A stretch of DNA of 64,000 nt from Mariniflexile gromovii (GCF_017814435.1 NZ_JAGJCB010000008.1:94353-158352); one strand, 5' to 3'. Shown: positions 28,001-37,023, counted from the stretch's first letter. The notes: generated by a model not told the origin, from the sequence alone. Program-made: numbers and translations.

Positions 28001-29116
28001 CGTTTTATCAATTAGTAATAACCCTTCTGAGCTATATAAATCGATGCATGTATTCTCCAAAGAAAAGACAGGTACTTCACCATCACAAATCATGTTTCCT
28101 TGAACCCAATCAATAGCATCTACATGCGTTCCTTTTAAACCTTTTATATGTATTTTTTTGATTTTTCGTACGCCTTCAACACTTAGAACCACATGGTACA
28201 AATCTGAAAGATGTATCTCTCCTCTTCTCTCTAGCTGCTCAAGCTCATCGGTATCAACAAAACCGTAACTTTCTTTTCTATAAGGTCTTCCTGCAAAAAT
28301 TTCATCGATAGATTTCCCTTTATCCAACAATCCGTTTAGGGTGTAATAGTTGATTTGAGGCTGAATAAAATTTCGGATTGCCTTGATTATTTCTTTATAA
28401 ACCACTTCTGGACTAAAACCAGAATTCAGTTCTACTTCGGCGCACACACCAATATCTACAGGCTTTAAAACATTTATTTCAAAAACATCTTCACATAAAT
28501 TTCTGTATGCTGAAAGTAATTTTTTTACTTCATCAATAAGAACCGCATTGTTTTTAACATCACTTTCCTTTTCAATATAAACGTTGTATAACCCATTAAG
28601 TTGAATTTTTAAAAACCCAGGTCTTGGAGGCACTTCATTATCATTATTAAAATTATTACATTTTCTAAATGTGGCATTACCAACCTCATTACAAGAAAGC
28701 GTATTGTTGAATGGGTTTACATATAATGATTCATCATTTACAGGTTCCAACCATGCATTTCGAACTCCCGGAAGCTCCAATAATAGTTTTCTATAATCGG
28801 TGATGGTTACGGGGTTTATGGTTAATACTTCTAGTGGGGTTAAAAAATTATCATTTCCATGTTGCTCATCTTCATGGGCAATTAAATCTTCAATAGGCAG
28901 ATTTGTTTTGTAACCAAGATCCATAAGGGCATATACCAAAACCTCAAGTATGGTTATACCGGGATCATGCACATTATGATCGGTCCAAATCTTGCCAGAA
29001 AGATTGCCAATATGTTCTAATCCTTCCTTTCTAAGTTCTTTAAAATCCAGAAATTGAGGTAAATCCGGATCGGTCAACTTAATAACGGATGCTTTATTTC
29101 CTGATAATTCTGCCAT
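22088..29116 (-). CDS. Giant eCIS baseplate protein (Pvc12/Afp12-like) with a long array of beta-beta-alpha repeats
   Basis: 2342 residues, far longer than the roughly 900-1000 of typical Afp12-like proteins. Residues 1-570 resemble the N-terminal baseplate region (KIWTDHNVHDPGITILEVL near 42-60). HVLEHILLRPRTE near 1954 is the usual signature before the C-terminal part. Between about 575 and 1950 lie some 17 degenerate modules of 40-90 residues with a common pattern: two beta strands (such as YTIEILS, FKLLLKD, NWSLKIN), a turn, then a helix of the form SYxxxxEAxxA. They resemble DUF1508/YegP-type modules by eye. The later modules are cysteine-rich. The array probably forms an outer shell around the spike or legs on the baseplate, which is inference. 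No frameshift was seen. Confidence 0.8.
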   Translation of the reverse strand: MAELSGNKASVIKLTDPDLPQFLDFKELRKEGLEHIGNLSGKIWTDHNVHDPGITILEVLVYALMDLGYKTNLPIEDLIAHEDEQHGNDNFLTPLEVLTINPVTITDYRKLLLELPGVRNAWLEPVNDESLYVNPFNNTLSCNEVGNATFRKCNNFNNDNEVPPRPGFLKIQLNGLYNVYIEKESDVKNNAVLIDEVKKLLSAYRNLCEDVFEINVLKPVDIGVCAEVELNSGFSPEVVYKEIIKAIRNFIQPQINYYTLNGLLDKGKSIDEIFAGRPYRKESYGFVDTDELEQLERRGEIHLSDLYHVVLSVEGVRKIKKIHIKGLKGTHVDAIDWVQGNMICDGEVPVFSLENTCIDLYSSEGLLLIDKTKINKTLSFPKKFELPSDSLDAKVPTGTYREDLDHYYSIQNDFPVVYGIGDDGLPENATLLRKTQALQLKGYLMFYDQILANYTSQLANMGSLFSIKPEQEKTLQEKQTYFTQITETAPGIDKLLKFYEQNSNLTEGLEFAVTVSNDLQWKEALELLKNNSRTELTIGNYCNGKSGLVNLFTFSSSNIRAIYINQLVDSFFNDNYTIEILSDRFGYFFVLCPQSPNDVLLVGTKRFQSENDAKNEANNVAFFASILENYNLVTNKSESVDPDMHYFGISYHPVSYLNIIQKLTENKDEYIARRKQFLDHLLARFGEDFTDYTLLKYRQKINKEDFDEQTVNDQSAYLNQFAEVSRNRGKAFNYLEPSWNTDNVSGFEKRTTLLSGLNNYTRRNLCNFEVTPCFKLLLKDPSGNILFRSNRSYETREALSNAAEKLLVQLRNEETYKQLEKNLNGFNSSVIHRIFSEQAADENIVISKYNYHQELLNYKNDIVTVSDNSKMASSKIATDTRDEFIKAINSRKLSASTKEKNKLRLLPIERKNCYLDTNQLDLKIDTLISWKWHLLNTGSKDKVESKSVFNDYEEAWDHLINNETLDAYVTEHDTALNWSLKINNKILFSSVNSYPDAYKAVAAWRQAKTWGSTSKNLSIEGKDNTFKIYLKGEKDNVIAVSNEINTTDFNKETAIEDSVKIFNNRSSKPDYNKIKNKFGFKVPVGVNQQPFVSYCVYDSKKEALKEINKVYQFGGNKKNYLLSGDEGNPEYNFIIRDEFGSFLALPPDHFETASDRNRSLTSVTKFLKSNELPVAIKEEPRRYVWSLYEGEKEILKSDTEFASKAKSKADFDKVAVAEAVKGNHPVFEEHLYEFKVESTPALYNFLYGDSNSQGEFSPIFISKDTYKTYESASKAYTGFVKKIQTFSLIVSKKEADYEFALFDAANEKQPIAFQYKKEDVKADAEKASAIMAYMSTIYTNEGQPNPEFVASEMSENENGMFEWRFYKKNSPVAISRKCPERASAERIKAMICDLVPPVNLKQCPPKNMVVCPKKDPKKYHYQICFNDNENHEFVLISYLGYDNYEAAEEAYKNEFLNIIGFATDATQYGTEGKISIEEIYKNSESNSACDETSFIAVIPEEKIKELKEQGHDIIEYYTKLADIFPIYKIEEEEKTTFKYEVVIPQPGMLKGLCECAENEVGDCEDICGCCSEKKHLGSLLWTSVECYTTYEEALLAYQHFYVLAGSSNNCRILCEKGCFYVGLVEVLAESFCEFQTEEEAWNDVFPDKKDDCKNCVPGGVREFVYAADNDKNYIPVCDQKYWKFKIVSPSYFVVNHNCYYSSEAQRDEQMQKWMEVLKKLDWTKYGSYKSGAGESNASLSSHFNTNVSFIDTNNSSRDTMCSLVEIIRACLKECPKTAKTEAEIKEAIKLCLKEKLKDERISKILEEANLDVDALNQLANYFPVYKSDNGYCYRLYWKENDKKITENGLQPCGCDDVIAEDGNQACNEPFPFISSNCYSCCTEALNAFRELCELITSGLYSVECTSKGENGPYSFQIVDKSKELAYHPQQYDSLQEVKDAIKLTKECVNDMGMHVLEHILLRPRTENEFKDQSVPGTNQRFGNCLLPICPDYCCDIEWQPDMDKDDPCAQKDNTIYYLPGSDPYSFWATVALPSWSKQFRTQESRLAFEQLLYKESPALVGLNILWLSPRNMCKFEDAYMQWLDWMQDMEAPLCDPNNASPMYRLADCIKTLQSEEACPTVPGEQGDCNCKSEEVKDPSECCLPADTTGTIFWKYCPVENNYDDVRDVVTDTSAQPVTVTLTRSISSTKNEAKKAPPTKKEILAQVRQRKPAYLDNVKTASDEKMLKTKSYERTIFFLENTPTIAGYVQLVNFFNQYSLKKGNDVDAFLVLLKNATWHLFDKLTLDEKAIIKKEDLKSIKQSIAVLSEYGLSTKELNNEWHSDALKTLANPKVLNQLTTLLK

Positions 29117-29138
29117 ACTGAATTAATTTAGTCTTCAT

Positions 29139-32100
29139 TTAATTAATTACGGGTTCTGGATCTGGTTGAGGTTGCGGGCGTGGTTCTTCACAATCGGCAC
29201 ATGCTTCATCTGATATGGTAACACAAATATCTCCACCTGTAAGTACAGACCTAGCTGTAAGTGGCTTAATAACGGCACCCGTTTGCTCGCAGGGACCTTC
29301 TAATTTTATACTATCAATAAAATCTATATAATCTAGCTGTTCCACATACCCAACGATGTCTGAAAAATAGATTACTTGACCAAAAACTATCTTTTCTGAA
29401 TCGCCCAAAAACCAAGGAGCCAAGAAAAGGGCAATATCTTCTTTTAACTTTTTAGAATAAAAGCTTGACGACTTACCCCTGTACAACCTAACTTTTATTG
29501 TTACATCAATATATTCATATCGGGGATTCATAACTTTAATACGCGCAAATGGCGAGGTTCTTTCTTTAAGAAAATCTGCTATTTTTTCAAGTAAACTTAC
29601 TGGGGCTTTAGGTTCTTGTAAGTTACCTGATTGAAGCTTTGTAAGATCTGGAATTACTGCCACCACGGAATAGCCCGGAGCTACTTCTAGGTCGCGTCTG
29701 TAAACATTGGCTGAAAGTCCCATGGTATGGGATATGCATTTTACTTTATATATTTCCGGGAAGCCTTCCAATACTACTTTTTCATAATCTGAAATGGTAA
29801 TTCCTCTTCCTTTATGTTTTAAATGTTCGCTTACCCGTACATAAAAATGACCCGATGCTTCTGGAAGTCTGCCACCAAAAGAAGGATATAACTGTTCTAC
29901 TTTTTTTACACTAAAATCGGCTTCTACCAATTTGGCAATACTTTTTGCTTGAAGCGGTTTATCAAGCCTGTTTTTATCACTTAACAAACTAAATCTTGCC
30001 GATGTTTTTGCTGCTTGGGTATGTACTCCAATAATTTCTGCAACAGCACTTACGTTTTTAGGAGCTGTAACTTTTATCCAATATAAATTGTCGGGCATGA
30101 TGGTGTTTCCAATTTTATTAATGGCTTTTGGCACCACAATAGTTACGATGCCCGATATGGTAAAACCATCGGTTTCATCGGAAATAACATCAAAATCGGA
30201 TAACAATTTTATCCATTTATTATTACTTAAATAATACCAATGTATGTCTGCTCTGTCTTGTTCCGAATCTGCTGTAGCTTCTGCCAATTGAAAGAGTATG
30301 GATAAAGTGCCTCCTGGGGTTATATTTTCAATACCTATAAACAAGGTGCCTTCATCATCAAAAAACGGGAACAAAGTTGGGTTTTGTTCTATATCTTCAA
30401 ATTTAGAGGTGTTTTCGTATGGGTATAGGTGGATGATATCAATGTCTTCTTTAATAGCGTTAGCTGAATAATCAATATATAAGTTTTTTATAATAGGTGT
30501 CCAAGGTTCATTAGGGATTAAAGCCTGAAAAGCATCTCCTTTAAGAAAATTAAAAATATTTGACAGTTGTAATGCTTTATCAAAATCTTCAAGTACTTGT
30601 TCAACCTTTGAAATTAAATCATTTACTCCATCAGTATCATTAAATAAATCCAATAATTGACTGAAAAAATTAGCAACATCAGTTATAGCTGTTTGTGCAG
30701 GCCCGTTGGCTAAGGATGACAATGAATTAAAAATATTTGTTCTTTTACCATTAAAAGTCGCTGCAAAATCTAACACAGCATTAATAACATCGTCAAAATA
30801 CCCTAATAGATCTGTATTTATAGTATTTCTGATAGTTTCGATATTGGTTTTTACAGAACTTACTGTATCTATCACGTTGGTTTCATTGGTTTCAATAAAA
30901 TCCAACACTTCATTTACTTTGGTTATCAAATCTTCAGAAACTTCTTTTATCTCATCAATTATGGCATCAATACCTAAGAAATCTAGTATAGGAGTTATGA
31001 TTGTTTTTTGAGACTCACTTATATAAATGGCATCTGTAAGCTTTTTACCTTGATCTATATAAGCGTAGGCCAACATTTGTCTCGCCAAAACGAAAGGATA
31101 TTCCTTATGAAGGAAATCTTGATCAGCGAGCGTAAATTTTAAAAATCCATTTAATGAATTCTTATAATTATCAATAGATTGATTATAATCTACATATTTT
31201 ATAGTGCCGCTATTTTCTATTTCCCATCCATAGATAGCTTTATCACATTCTAATTCACAAAAATCCTCATCAGTTTTGCTAAATAATTCAATTTTTGAAG
31301 ATGTGTTTAACCATTTTCCATCGTTTAATTTGTCTATTTTAAGTTTAAAAGCATCTTGATCCAATCCAAAATTTTCCAAATTAGGAGGTGATCCCAAATC
31401 TTTTACTTTTTTTATATAGGCTTTATAATAATCATTAAAACTTTCTGGTTTGTCTTTCCATTCCAAATTAACCCGAATGCACTTCCACTTTTTAAACAAT
31501 ACCTCTTTGCTGCCAATATAAAAACTGGGGCCTAAAAAGGGATCTGTATCCGCTTCACTACCTTCTTCGTCATTTAATAAATCTACCTGATTCATTGGAT
31601 TAAAACCTGTTACTTCGGGTCTCATTCCAAATGGAAAAATTTGACTATTTATATCTAATTTACCATCATCATTTTGCACAATCAACTTTTTAACCCCACA
31701 TACTTTAACATCAATAAATGCATCAATCAATTTTAATTTTTTTAGGAAATTGTATGGAGAAATATATTTATTTACTGATTCAAGTTCATTCTTAATTAAG
31801 CAACATTCACTTTGTATGTCGCTATTAGTGTCATGATTAATTTCAAGTGCTTTGTTTAATTCAATTTTAACTAGCGGAAGCGTTTTCTTTAAATCAATCT
31901 TTTCCTCTAGCACTTCTTCATTATAAAAAGTTATAGCAGGAACATCTGCTTCCAAGTCAATTTTTAATTCAAACTGCACTTGTCCTGAAGCTGGAAATTC
32001 AGCTATTGCAATTGGTGGAACATTAATGGTAATTATAGGTGTTGCTGCAATCCACCCTTCCTCGCCACTAAACCAAACATCGAATAAAGGTACTTTAACC

Positions 32101-33725
32101 GGTAATGAAGATTGAATACAACTCCCAACTATCTTCCTGTCTCTTTCATCAAAAATTGTTTCACAGCTAATTGTATCTTTTGCACTTAAAAATTCCTCAA
32201 GATCGTTAAATTCATAAGGACTTTGTTTTGCTAATAATTGTGCTATAAAATTTTTAGCAGCTACTGATAAAGCGTTTGCACATTCATCTAAAAAATTATT
32301 GCTAATAGTATGTGTTATTTGATTTTTTTCGGATAGCTTATCTTTTATATTAGCCAAAACAAAAGAATCTCCTCCGGCTACATCACAATTAAGCAATATT
32401 CGAATGCTTCGTTTTCCTTCCTGTAATAATAATACAGGTGATGCCAGCACAAACCCCAATCTCGCTTTTGGATGTTCATCTGCAACATCATTTCCATCTT
32501 GAATTAATTTACTATACTTATAACCTAATGTTTTCCAGTTTGCTGGCTCGTCTTTTTTGAATTTTTCTCCTTTACCATCCAATGAATTTGCTATAGGCGC
32601 TATATAAAAACCTTCTATAAACGTTTGGCCTGTATTGTCTTTTATAGGATATAATGAGAGTGTTCTTAAATCTTTTATCTGTGCTTTATCCAGAATAATT
32701 TCATGGTCTAAACCAAATTGAATGTCCTGTTTGTTTACATCCTTACCATCTTTTAGTAATAAATCTTTGGGCAAAGGATACTCATCCAGATGCTTTGCTA
32801 CTTCAAATACAATGTGTGCCATATCGGGTACGGCATCCTTAGGAACCATTTTAAGCACTTGTTCATAAAAGAAATCCATGTGGTTTTTCCCCAATTCATT
32901 GATATTTCCTTGAAAATGTTTGAACAATTCCAAAAAAGTAAACATTAAAGCTAAATGTGGTTGGTGCTTTTTTTGCAACGATTCTTCAAGCGGATATAAA
33001 CTTTCTTCAATAAAACCATCGGCAGTTTCAACAATGTCTCTAAAACCGCTCAATATTTGATAAAAAACAGTATTCAATATTTCCGCAGCTTTTAAAAAAG
33101 CTTCTTTCTGCCCCTTTTTAACTTTCTGAATACAAACATCTAACGCGTAAATATCATTCACTTTTAATTGCCATGGCTTTGCCATAAAACCATTAAAATC
33201 CTTTTTATTAATACATAAAAAAGTTACGGAAGCATTATAAAGACATATAAATGTTTTTAAAGGGGCGACAAATGATGATTTGATAGTGCCCAATAAGGGA
33301 ATACTGAAACTATTTTGAGCATTTTTAACAGTATTAAACAATGTTGAGGTTGATACTATAAGTTTATTATAAATAAATTCAAATAATGCTTCTAAAGTTT
33401 GTTTTGAAGGATTGGTGGTCAATTCATTGCTTAATAGCAAGAATTGGGTTTCTAGATCATCAACCGACGTTTTGCTTAAAATGGCCAATTGAAACGGCAG
33501 GCTTTCTTTGAAAAAGGGTGTCCAATTCTTTATTTCTTGGGAAGTTCCGTCTGTATTATAAAAATTAATGTGTCTAGCATAATCGCTAATTAATAACAAC
33601 CTATCTGCCAATGTTTTGCCATCAATTGGGGCATAATCGGGCATGAGTGCCTGTTTAAGCCTGTTTTTCTGACTTAATCCGCTTCTGTTTTTTAAAGGAT
33701 GTGATATGTTTGATGTATTTTTCAT
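29139..33725 (-). CDS. Giant eCIS baseplate wedge protein (Pvc11/Afp11, baseplate-J-like)
   Basis: 1528 residues. The C-terminal third has the baseplate-J/gp6 pattern: FYVRVSEHLKHKGRGITISDYEKVV..FPEIYKVKC and later EYIDVTIKVRLYRGKSS. The product would form wedge dimers around the spike with the Pvc12-like neighbour. Residues about 905-1060 are an inserted helical, coiled-coil-like stretch (DEIKEVSEDLITKVNEVLDF and following) that ordinary family members lack as far as I can tell. The C-terminus ends in a cysteine pair and a PQPQPDPEP tail. It lies 15 bases after the gp25 gene and 22 before the 2342-residue gene. Confidence 0.82.
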   Translation of the reverse strand: MKNTSNISHPLKNRSGLSQKNRLKQALMPDYAPIDGKTLADRLLLISDYARHINFYNTDGTSQEIKNWTPFFKESLPFQLAILSKTSVDDLETQFLLLSNELTTNPSKQTLEALFEFIYNKLIVSTSTLFNTVKNAQNSFSIPLLGTIKSSFVAPLKTFICLYNASVTFLCINKKDFNGFMAKPWQLKVNDIYALDVCIQKVKKGQKEAFLKAAEILNTVFYQILSGFRDIVETADGFIEESLYPLEESLQKKHQPHLALMFTFLELFKHFQGNINELGKNHMDFFYEQVLKMVPKDAVPDMAHIVFEVAKHLDEYPLPKDLLLKDGKDVNKQDIQFGLDHEIILDKAQIKDLRTLSLYPIKDNTGQTFIEGFYIAPIANSLDGKGEKFKKDEPANWKTLGYKYSKLIQDGNDVADEHPKARLGFVLASPVLLLQEGKRSIRILLNCDVAGGDSFVLANIKDKLSEKNQITHTISNNFLDECANALSVAAKNFIAQLLAKQSPYEFNDLEEFLSAKDTISCETIFDERDRKIVGSCIQSSLPVKVPLFDVWFSGEEGWIAATPIITINVPPIAIAEFPASGQVQFELKIDLEADVPAITFYNEEVLEEKIDLKKTLPLVKIELNKALEINHDTNSDIQSECCLIKNELESVNKYISPYNFLKKLKLIDAFIDVKVCGVKKLIVQNDDGKLDINSQIFPFGMRPEVTGFNPMNQVDLLNDEEGSEADTDPFLGPSFYIGSKEVLFKKWKCIRVNLEWKDKPESFNDYYKAYIKKVKDLGSPPNLENFGLDQDAFKLKIDKLNDGKWLNTSSKIELFSKTDEDFCELECDKAIYGWEIENSGTIKYVDYNQSIDNYKNSLNGFLKFTLADQDFLHKEYPFVLARQMLAYAYIDQGKKLTDAIYISESQKTIITPILDFLGIDAIIDEIKEVSEDLITKVNEVLDFIETNETNVIDTVSSVKTNIETIRNTINTDLLGYFDDVINAVLDFAATFNGKRTNIFNSLSSLANGPAQTAITDVANFFSQLLDLFNDTDGVNDLISKVEQVLEDFDKALQLSNIFNFLKGDAFQALIPNEPWTPIIKNLYIDYSANAIKEDIDIIHLYPYENTSKFEDIEQNPTLFPFFDDEGTLFIGIENITPGGTLSILFQLAEATADSEQDRADIHWYYLSNNKWIKLLSDFDVISDETDGFTISGIVTIVVPKAINKIGNTIMPDNLYWIKVTAPKNVSAVAEIIGVHTQAAKTSARFSLLSDKNRLDKPLQAKSIAKLVEADFSVKKVEQLYPSFGGRLPEASGHFYVRVSEHLKHKGRGITISDYEKVVLEGFPEIYKVKCISHTMGLSANVYRRDLEVAPGYSVVAVIPDLTKLQSGNLQEPKAPVSLLEKIADFLKERTSPFARIKVMNPRYEYIDVTIKVRLYRGKSSSFYSKKLKEDIALFLAPWFLGDSEKIVFGQVIYFSDIVGYVEQLDYIDFIDSIKLEGPCEQTGAVIKPLTARSVLTGGDICVTISDEACADCEEPRPQPQPDPEPVIN

Positions 33726-33740
33726 GGACTTAATAATTCT

Positions 33741-34157
33741 TTATATCCCTTTATCAGATTCTCTTAAATAAAAATCATACACATAATTATATCTCGTATT
33801 TGCTCCTTCAATACGATAATGGACAACAATTTTAAGTAGCCCTTCTATCAGTTCAAATGAAGCTGGATCTGTAATTTCAACCTTTTCAAGTTTTATACGG
33901 GGTTCATAATACAAAATGGCTCTTTCAACTAAATCCTTTATAAACCCAATAAAGGAATTATCCATGCTTTCAAATTGATAATCTTTCAGATTGCATCCGT
34001 AATCTGGTTGCATCACCCTTTCTCCCAAACTTGTAGACAACAAAATTTCGAGACTTTGTTCTATATCTTTTTCAGCACTTACCGTGCTTACGGTTTTACT
34101 TTCTATATCAAAATTTGGCGGAAATGACCATCCTGTTCCTAAATATGCTTTGTCCAT
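33741..34157 (-). CDS. gp25-like baseplate protein (Pvc9/Afp9)
   Basis: A 138-residue protein of the GPW/gp25 family: TSLGERVMQPDYGCNLKDYQFE (about 41-62) is the conserved lysozyme-like signature R.M.P.YG..L..Y.FE. In contractile particles gp25 joins the wedge to the first sheath ring. Length and position between the PAAR and baseplate-J genes match PVC/Afp clusters. Confidence 0.9.
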   Translation of the reverse strand: MDKAYLGTGWSFPPNFDIESKTVSTVSAEKDIEQSLEILLSTSLGERVMQPDYGCNLKDYQFESMDNSFIGFIKDLVERAILYYEPRIKLEKVEITDPASFELIEGLLKIVVHYRIEGANTRYNYVYDFYLRESDKGI

Positions 34158-34182
34158 TTTTGATTCATTTTAATTAAAATCT

Positions 34183-34473
34183 CTATCCTCCAATCATAAC
34201 TGTTGGAAAACCTTGTACTATAACACCACCATGTGCCGTGGTATCCCCTATTCTTGCTGCGGGTTTACCTCCTATAAAAACGGTCCCAGAGCCTTTCACA
34301 ATAGTATCTGGTGGGCCAACACAAACGCACATATCCCCTATAACTGCTGCTGGTTGCCCGCCAATTAATACTGTTGGTACACTAGGACCGGTAATTGGGC
34401 CGCCAACATGTGGTACTGGCCCGTTAAACAATGGGCATGTATGCATATCTGCAATTCTAGCTGCTGGTGGCAT
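34183..34473 (-). CDS. PAAR-domain spike tip protein (Pvc10-like)
   Basis: A 96-residue PAAR protein beginning MPPAARIADMHTCP. Typical PAAR repeats are visible (VLIGGQPAAVIGDMCVCVGPP, then VFIGGKPAARIGDTTAHGG), with His12, Cys14, Cys47 and His83 available as metal ligands. It would cap and sharpen the VgrG-like spike, whose gene ends 11 bases upstream. No effector extension is fused to it. Confidence 0.92.
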   Translation of the reverse strand: MPPAARIADMHTCPLFNGPVPHVGGPITGPSVPTVLIGGQPAAVIGDMCVCVGPPDTIVKGSGTVFIGGKPAARIGDTTAHGGVIVQGFPTVMIGG

Positions 34474-34484
34474 ATTTATATTTT

Positions 34485-36260
34485 TTAATTAATATTTACT
34501 AAAGAGCCTTTTATTTCGGTAATCCCATCCGATGAGATTTTGGCAGTAGCTCCTTTAACTTCCATACTTGAATCTGCTGAAAGGGCCATTTGCGCTGCAC
34601 TTAGCGTTAAAGCCATTCCTGCTTTTATATCTATTTTTCCTGTGGCTTCAATTTTTATATCTCCAGGACTCGTCATTTCAATTCCCGAAGGTTTAAAGAT
34701 GGTTTCATTATCGTTCTGGTCTTTTATGGTTATAGATGTACTGTCTTCATCAAGTTTAATACTATTACCTGCGGGGGTATCAATTGTAATTGTTTTGGTA
34801 TCATCATTAAAATGTACCCGCATACCAGAACGGGTTACGAACCCTTTTTCATGGTTATCATCTTGAGCGTTTATAGGTGCAGGTTTCGCACTACTATTTA
34901 GCATGCCCAATACAATGACCTCTCGGGGATCGTCGTTTAAAAATCCAACTATTACTTCATCGTCTATTTCTGGCAAAAAGAAAGAACCTCTGTTATTTCC
35001 TGCATCTAAAGTGGCAATTCTTGCCCATACACCTTTGGCTGAATTATTAATTATGGGCAACCTTACCAAAATTCTGTTTTCACCTTCAGGATCGTCTTGC
35101 AACTGTACAACTTTGCCAATCTGTAATCCATTTATTCCCGGAAGCAATCCTGATGCTTTAACATCTACAATATCTTTATGTTCTTTTGAAAAACAATCTG
35201 GCTTTAAACCAAATTGCACTTGCGTGTACCAAGAACCATTATAAACATCTTGCCTTACGGCTGATACATAAGCTTTACCTTCAAACCTAGAACCTACCCC
35301 CTGTAATTCAATCAATTGCCCTGGTTTTACGTCTCCAAAACCAATAAATTTTGCTCTTCCTTGTATTTTGGATAGCCTGCTTATTTGCATGATTGATTTT
35401 GTCCATTCCTGCAATTCTTCTTCTATAGCTTGACCCGTATGCCGTAACTCAAATTTTTCGGGACTTAGAGTTTCTGAAAGTTTTTGACCCGATACATTCC
35501 CTGGTTCATTGATAGATACGCTGTCCGTTGTATGGCTAAACATATCCTGACTTGAATAGTCCCATGATTTAGCTTCTACAGATGCCCATTGATTTCTAGC
35601 ATCCATTTCAGCTTCAAAATCAATAATGGTAGACCCAAATAAAACTGAAATGGCTGGATCGGAATTGGTAACAGGGGCTTTGATATTTATTTTTCCGTCG
35701 TCAACTACCACTATTTTCCCGTTTGCTTCTGCTCGTGTTAATAAAAAATCCCAATCGGTGCTATGATGCTGAACCATCTCTAGATGTGAAAGGTTTGTTG
35801 CATCAACATCATGTGTTAAAGCGCCATACCTTCCAATAATTTCTTCCATGATTTCACTGTCTTTGAAATTTTCATAGTAGTTATTATGTCTTCCAAGAGT
35901 CATTTTCACAGCTTCATCCCTACAATCCAAAATAAGTTCCGTTTCGCCACTTTCTTTTACTTTAATACCGTGTTTGATGATAACCCCCTTAAACAATTGC
36001 TTGTTAGTGCTATTACGGCCTATTTTAATACTGATGGTTTTACCTGGCAAAAAGTTTTCTTTTTCACTTATTTCGAAAGATTCATCGGAAGAATCTCCGT
36101 CTTTAATTACAATTCTTGCTGTAGGTATTCTGTTAACTTCTTTCAAAATAGAAATTGAAAGCACCTGATAACCGGGATCTACCAATTGATTATCAATAAG
36201 TATGTCAAATGTTGCTACATTTTCCGTTTTGTCTGCTACAGGTATTTCTCTTTCTTTCAT
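34485..36260 (-). CDS. VgrG-like central spike protein (Pvc8/Afp8)
   Basis: A 591-residue protein of the VgrG/gp27-gp5 type. The N-terminal gp27-like part includes LILDCRDEAVKMTLGRHNNY and HHSTDWDFLLTRAEANG. A gp5 OB-fold follows (LQIGKVVQLQDDPEGENRIL, then GSFFLPEIDDEVIVGFLNDD). The C-terminus is a short beta-helix of repeats (IKIEATGKIDIKAGMALTLS). It trimerises to form the spike that carries the PAAR tip. No toxin domain is fused. Confidence 0.9.
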   Translation of the reverse strand: MKEREIPVADKTENVATFDILIDNQLVDPGYQVLSISILKEVNRIPTARIVIKDGDSSDESFEISEKENFLPGKTISIKIGRNSTNKQLFKGVIIKHGIKVKESGETELILDCRDEAVKMTLGRHNNYYENFKDSEIMEEIIGRYGALTHDVDATNLSHLEMVQHHSTDWDFLLTRAEANGKIVVVDDGKINIKAPVTNSDPAISVLFGSTIIDFEAEMDARNQWASVEAKSWDYSSQDMFSHTTDSVSINEPGNVSGQKLSETLSPEKFELRHTGQAIEEELQEWTKSIMQISRLSKIQGRAKFIGFGDVKPGQLIELQGVGSRFEGKAYVSAVRQDVYNGSWYTQVQFGLKPDCFSKEHKDIVDVKASGLLPGINGLQIGKVVQLQDDPEGENRILVRLPIINNSAKGVWARIATLDAGNNRGSFFLPEIDDEVIVGFLNDDPREVIVLGMLNSSAKPAPINAQDDNHEKGFVTRSGMRVHFNDDTKTITIDTPAGNSIKLDEDSTSITIKDQNDNETIFKPSGIEMTSPGDIKIEATGKIDIKAGMALTLSAAQMALSADSSMEVKGATAKISSDGITEIKGSLVNIN

Positions 36261-36318
36261 GTGTTTTTTTGTTTTTTAGAATAAACCCTCTGGGTTATGC
36301 GATTTATTTATGGAGGTT

Positions 36319-37023
36319 TCATGTTGCTGTTTTATCCAATGGTGGAAAAACCAGTTCAACACCTGGTTTAATGGTTCTAAAAGTTGTTAACCCATTAGCC
36401 TTAGCTATTTGGGTTACAAACTGTGGGTCTTTGTAAATTTTGCTTGTCATTAAATCCAACCTGTCTCCTCCTTTCACGAGCCTAACGTGTGTAAGATCTG
36501 GCGATTGCCTACCTTCTCTGGCTACACGTTCTTTCTGGGCTACATAATTTAAAAAACTGGCACTTACTTTAATTCTTAATGGATCTCCATTAGATTGAAA
36601 CAACGAATAGTTTAAATCGAGGTTAGACAATATACATGGAAACATAAAATCGCCCCATTGAACCTGCAGAAAGTGTGGTCTATGAATTTCACCGTTCATA
36701 TTATAAACCGTGTTCATAAAAATTTCTAACTGAGCCTTTACAGAATGATCGTCTCCATTATATTTATAACCTTCAATGGTATTGGTACCATCAAAAATAA
36801 AATCGAATTTTAACTCTTCTGGTTTTGTGCCTTTATAGTCCGAATTCGTGCTTTGGTTTCCTTGTCCCTGTTGCTGGTTTAGTTCTACTTTAAAGTTTTG
36901 GGTAAAACTTTCTGGATTTATGGGCAAGGAAATAGGGTTTGGACTTATACTGGATTTCGTTTGAAAAGTCTCATCCTCATAAGCATGTATCAATACTTTA
37001 ATTAATTGGCCTGTTTCTTCCAT
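36319..37023 (-). CDS. LysM-domain baseplate protein (Pvc7/Afp7)
   Basis: A 234-residue protein with a beta-rich N-terminus and a C-terminal LysM domain (LVKGGDRLDLMTSKIYKDPQ, then IAKANGLTTFRTIKPGVELV, residues about 183-228). Family members sit where the inner tube meets the spike. The start ATG overlaps the stop of the DUF5908 gene (TAATG), so translation is coupled. Confidence 0.85.
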   Translation of the reverse strand: MEETGQLIKVLIHAYEDETFQTKSSISPNPISLPINPESFTQNFKVELNQQQGQGNQSTNSDYKGTKPEELKFDFIFDGTNTIEGYKYNGDDHSVKAQLEIFMNTVYNMNGEIHRPHFLQVQWGDFMFPCILSNLDLNYSLFQSNGDPLRIKVSASFLNYVAQKERVAREGRQSPDLTHVRLVKGGDRLDLMTSKIYKDPQFVTQIAKANGLTTFRTIKPGVELVFPPLDKTAT

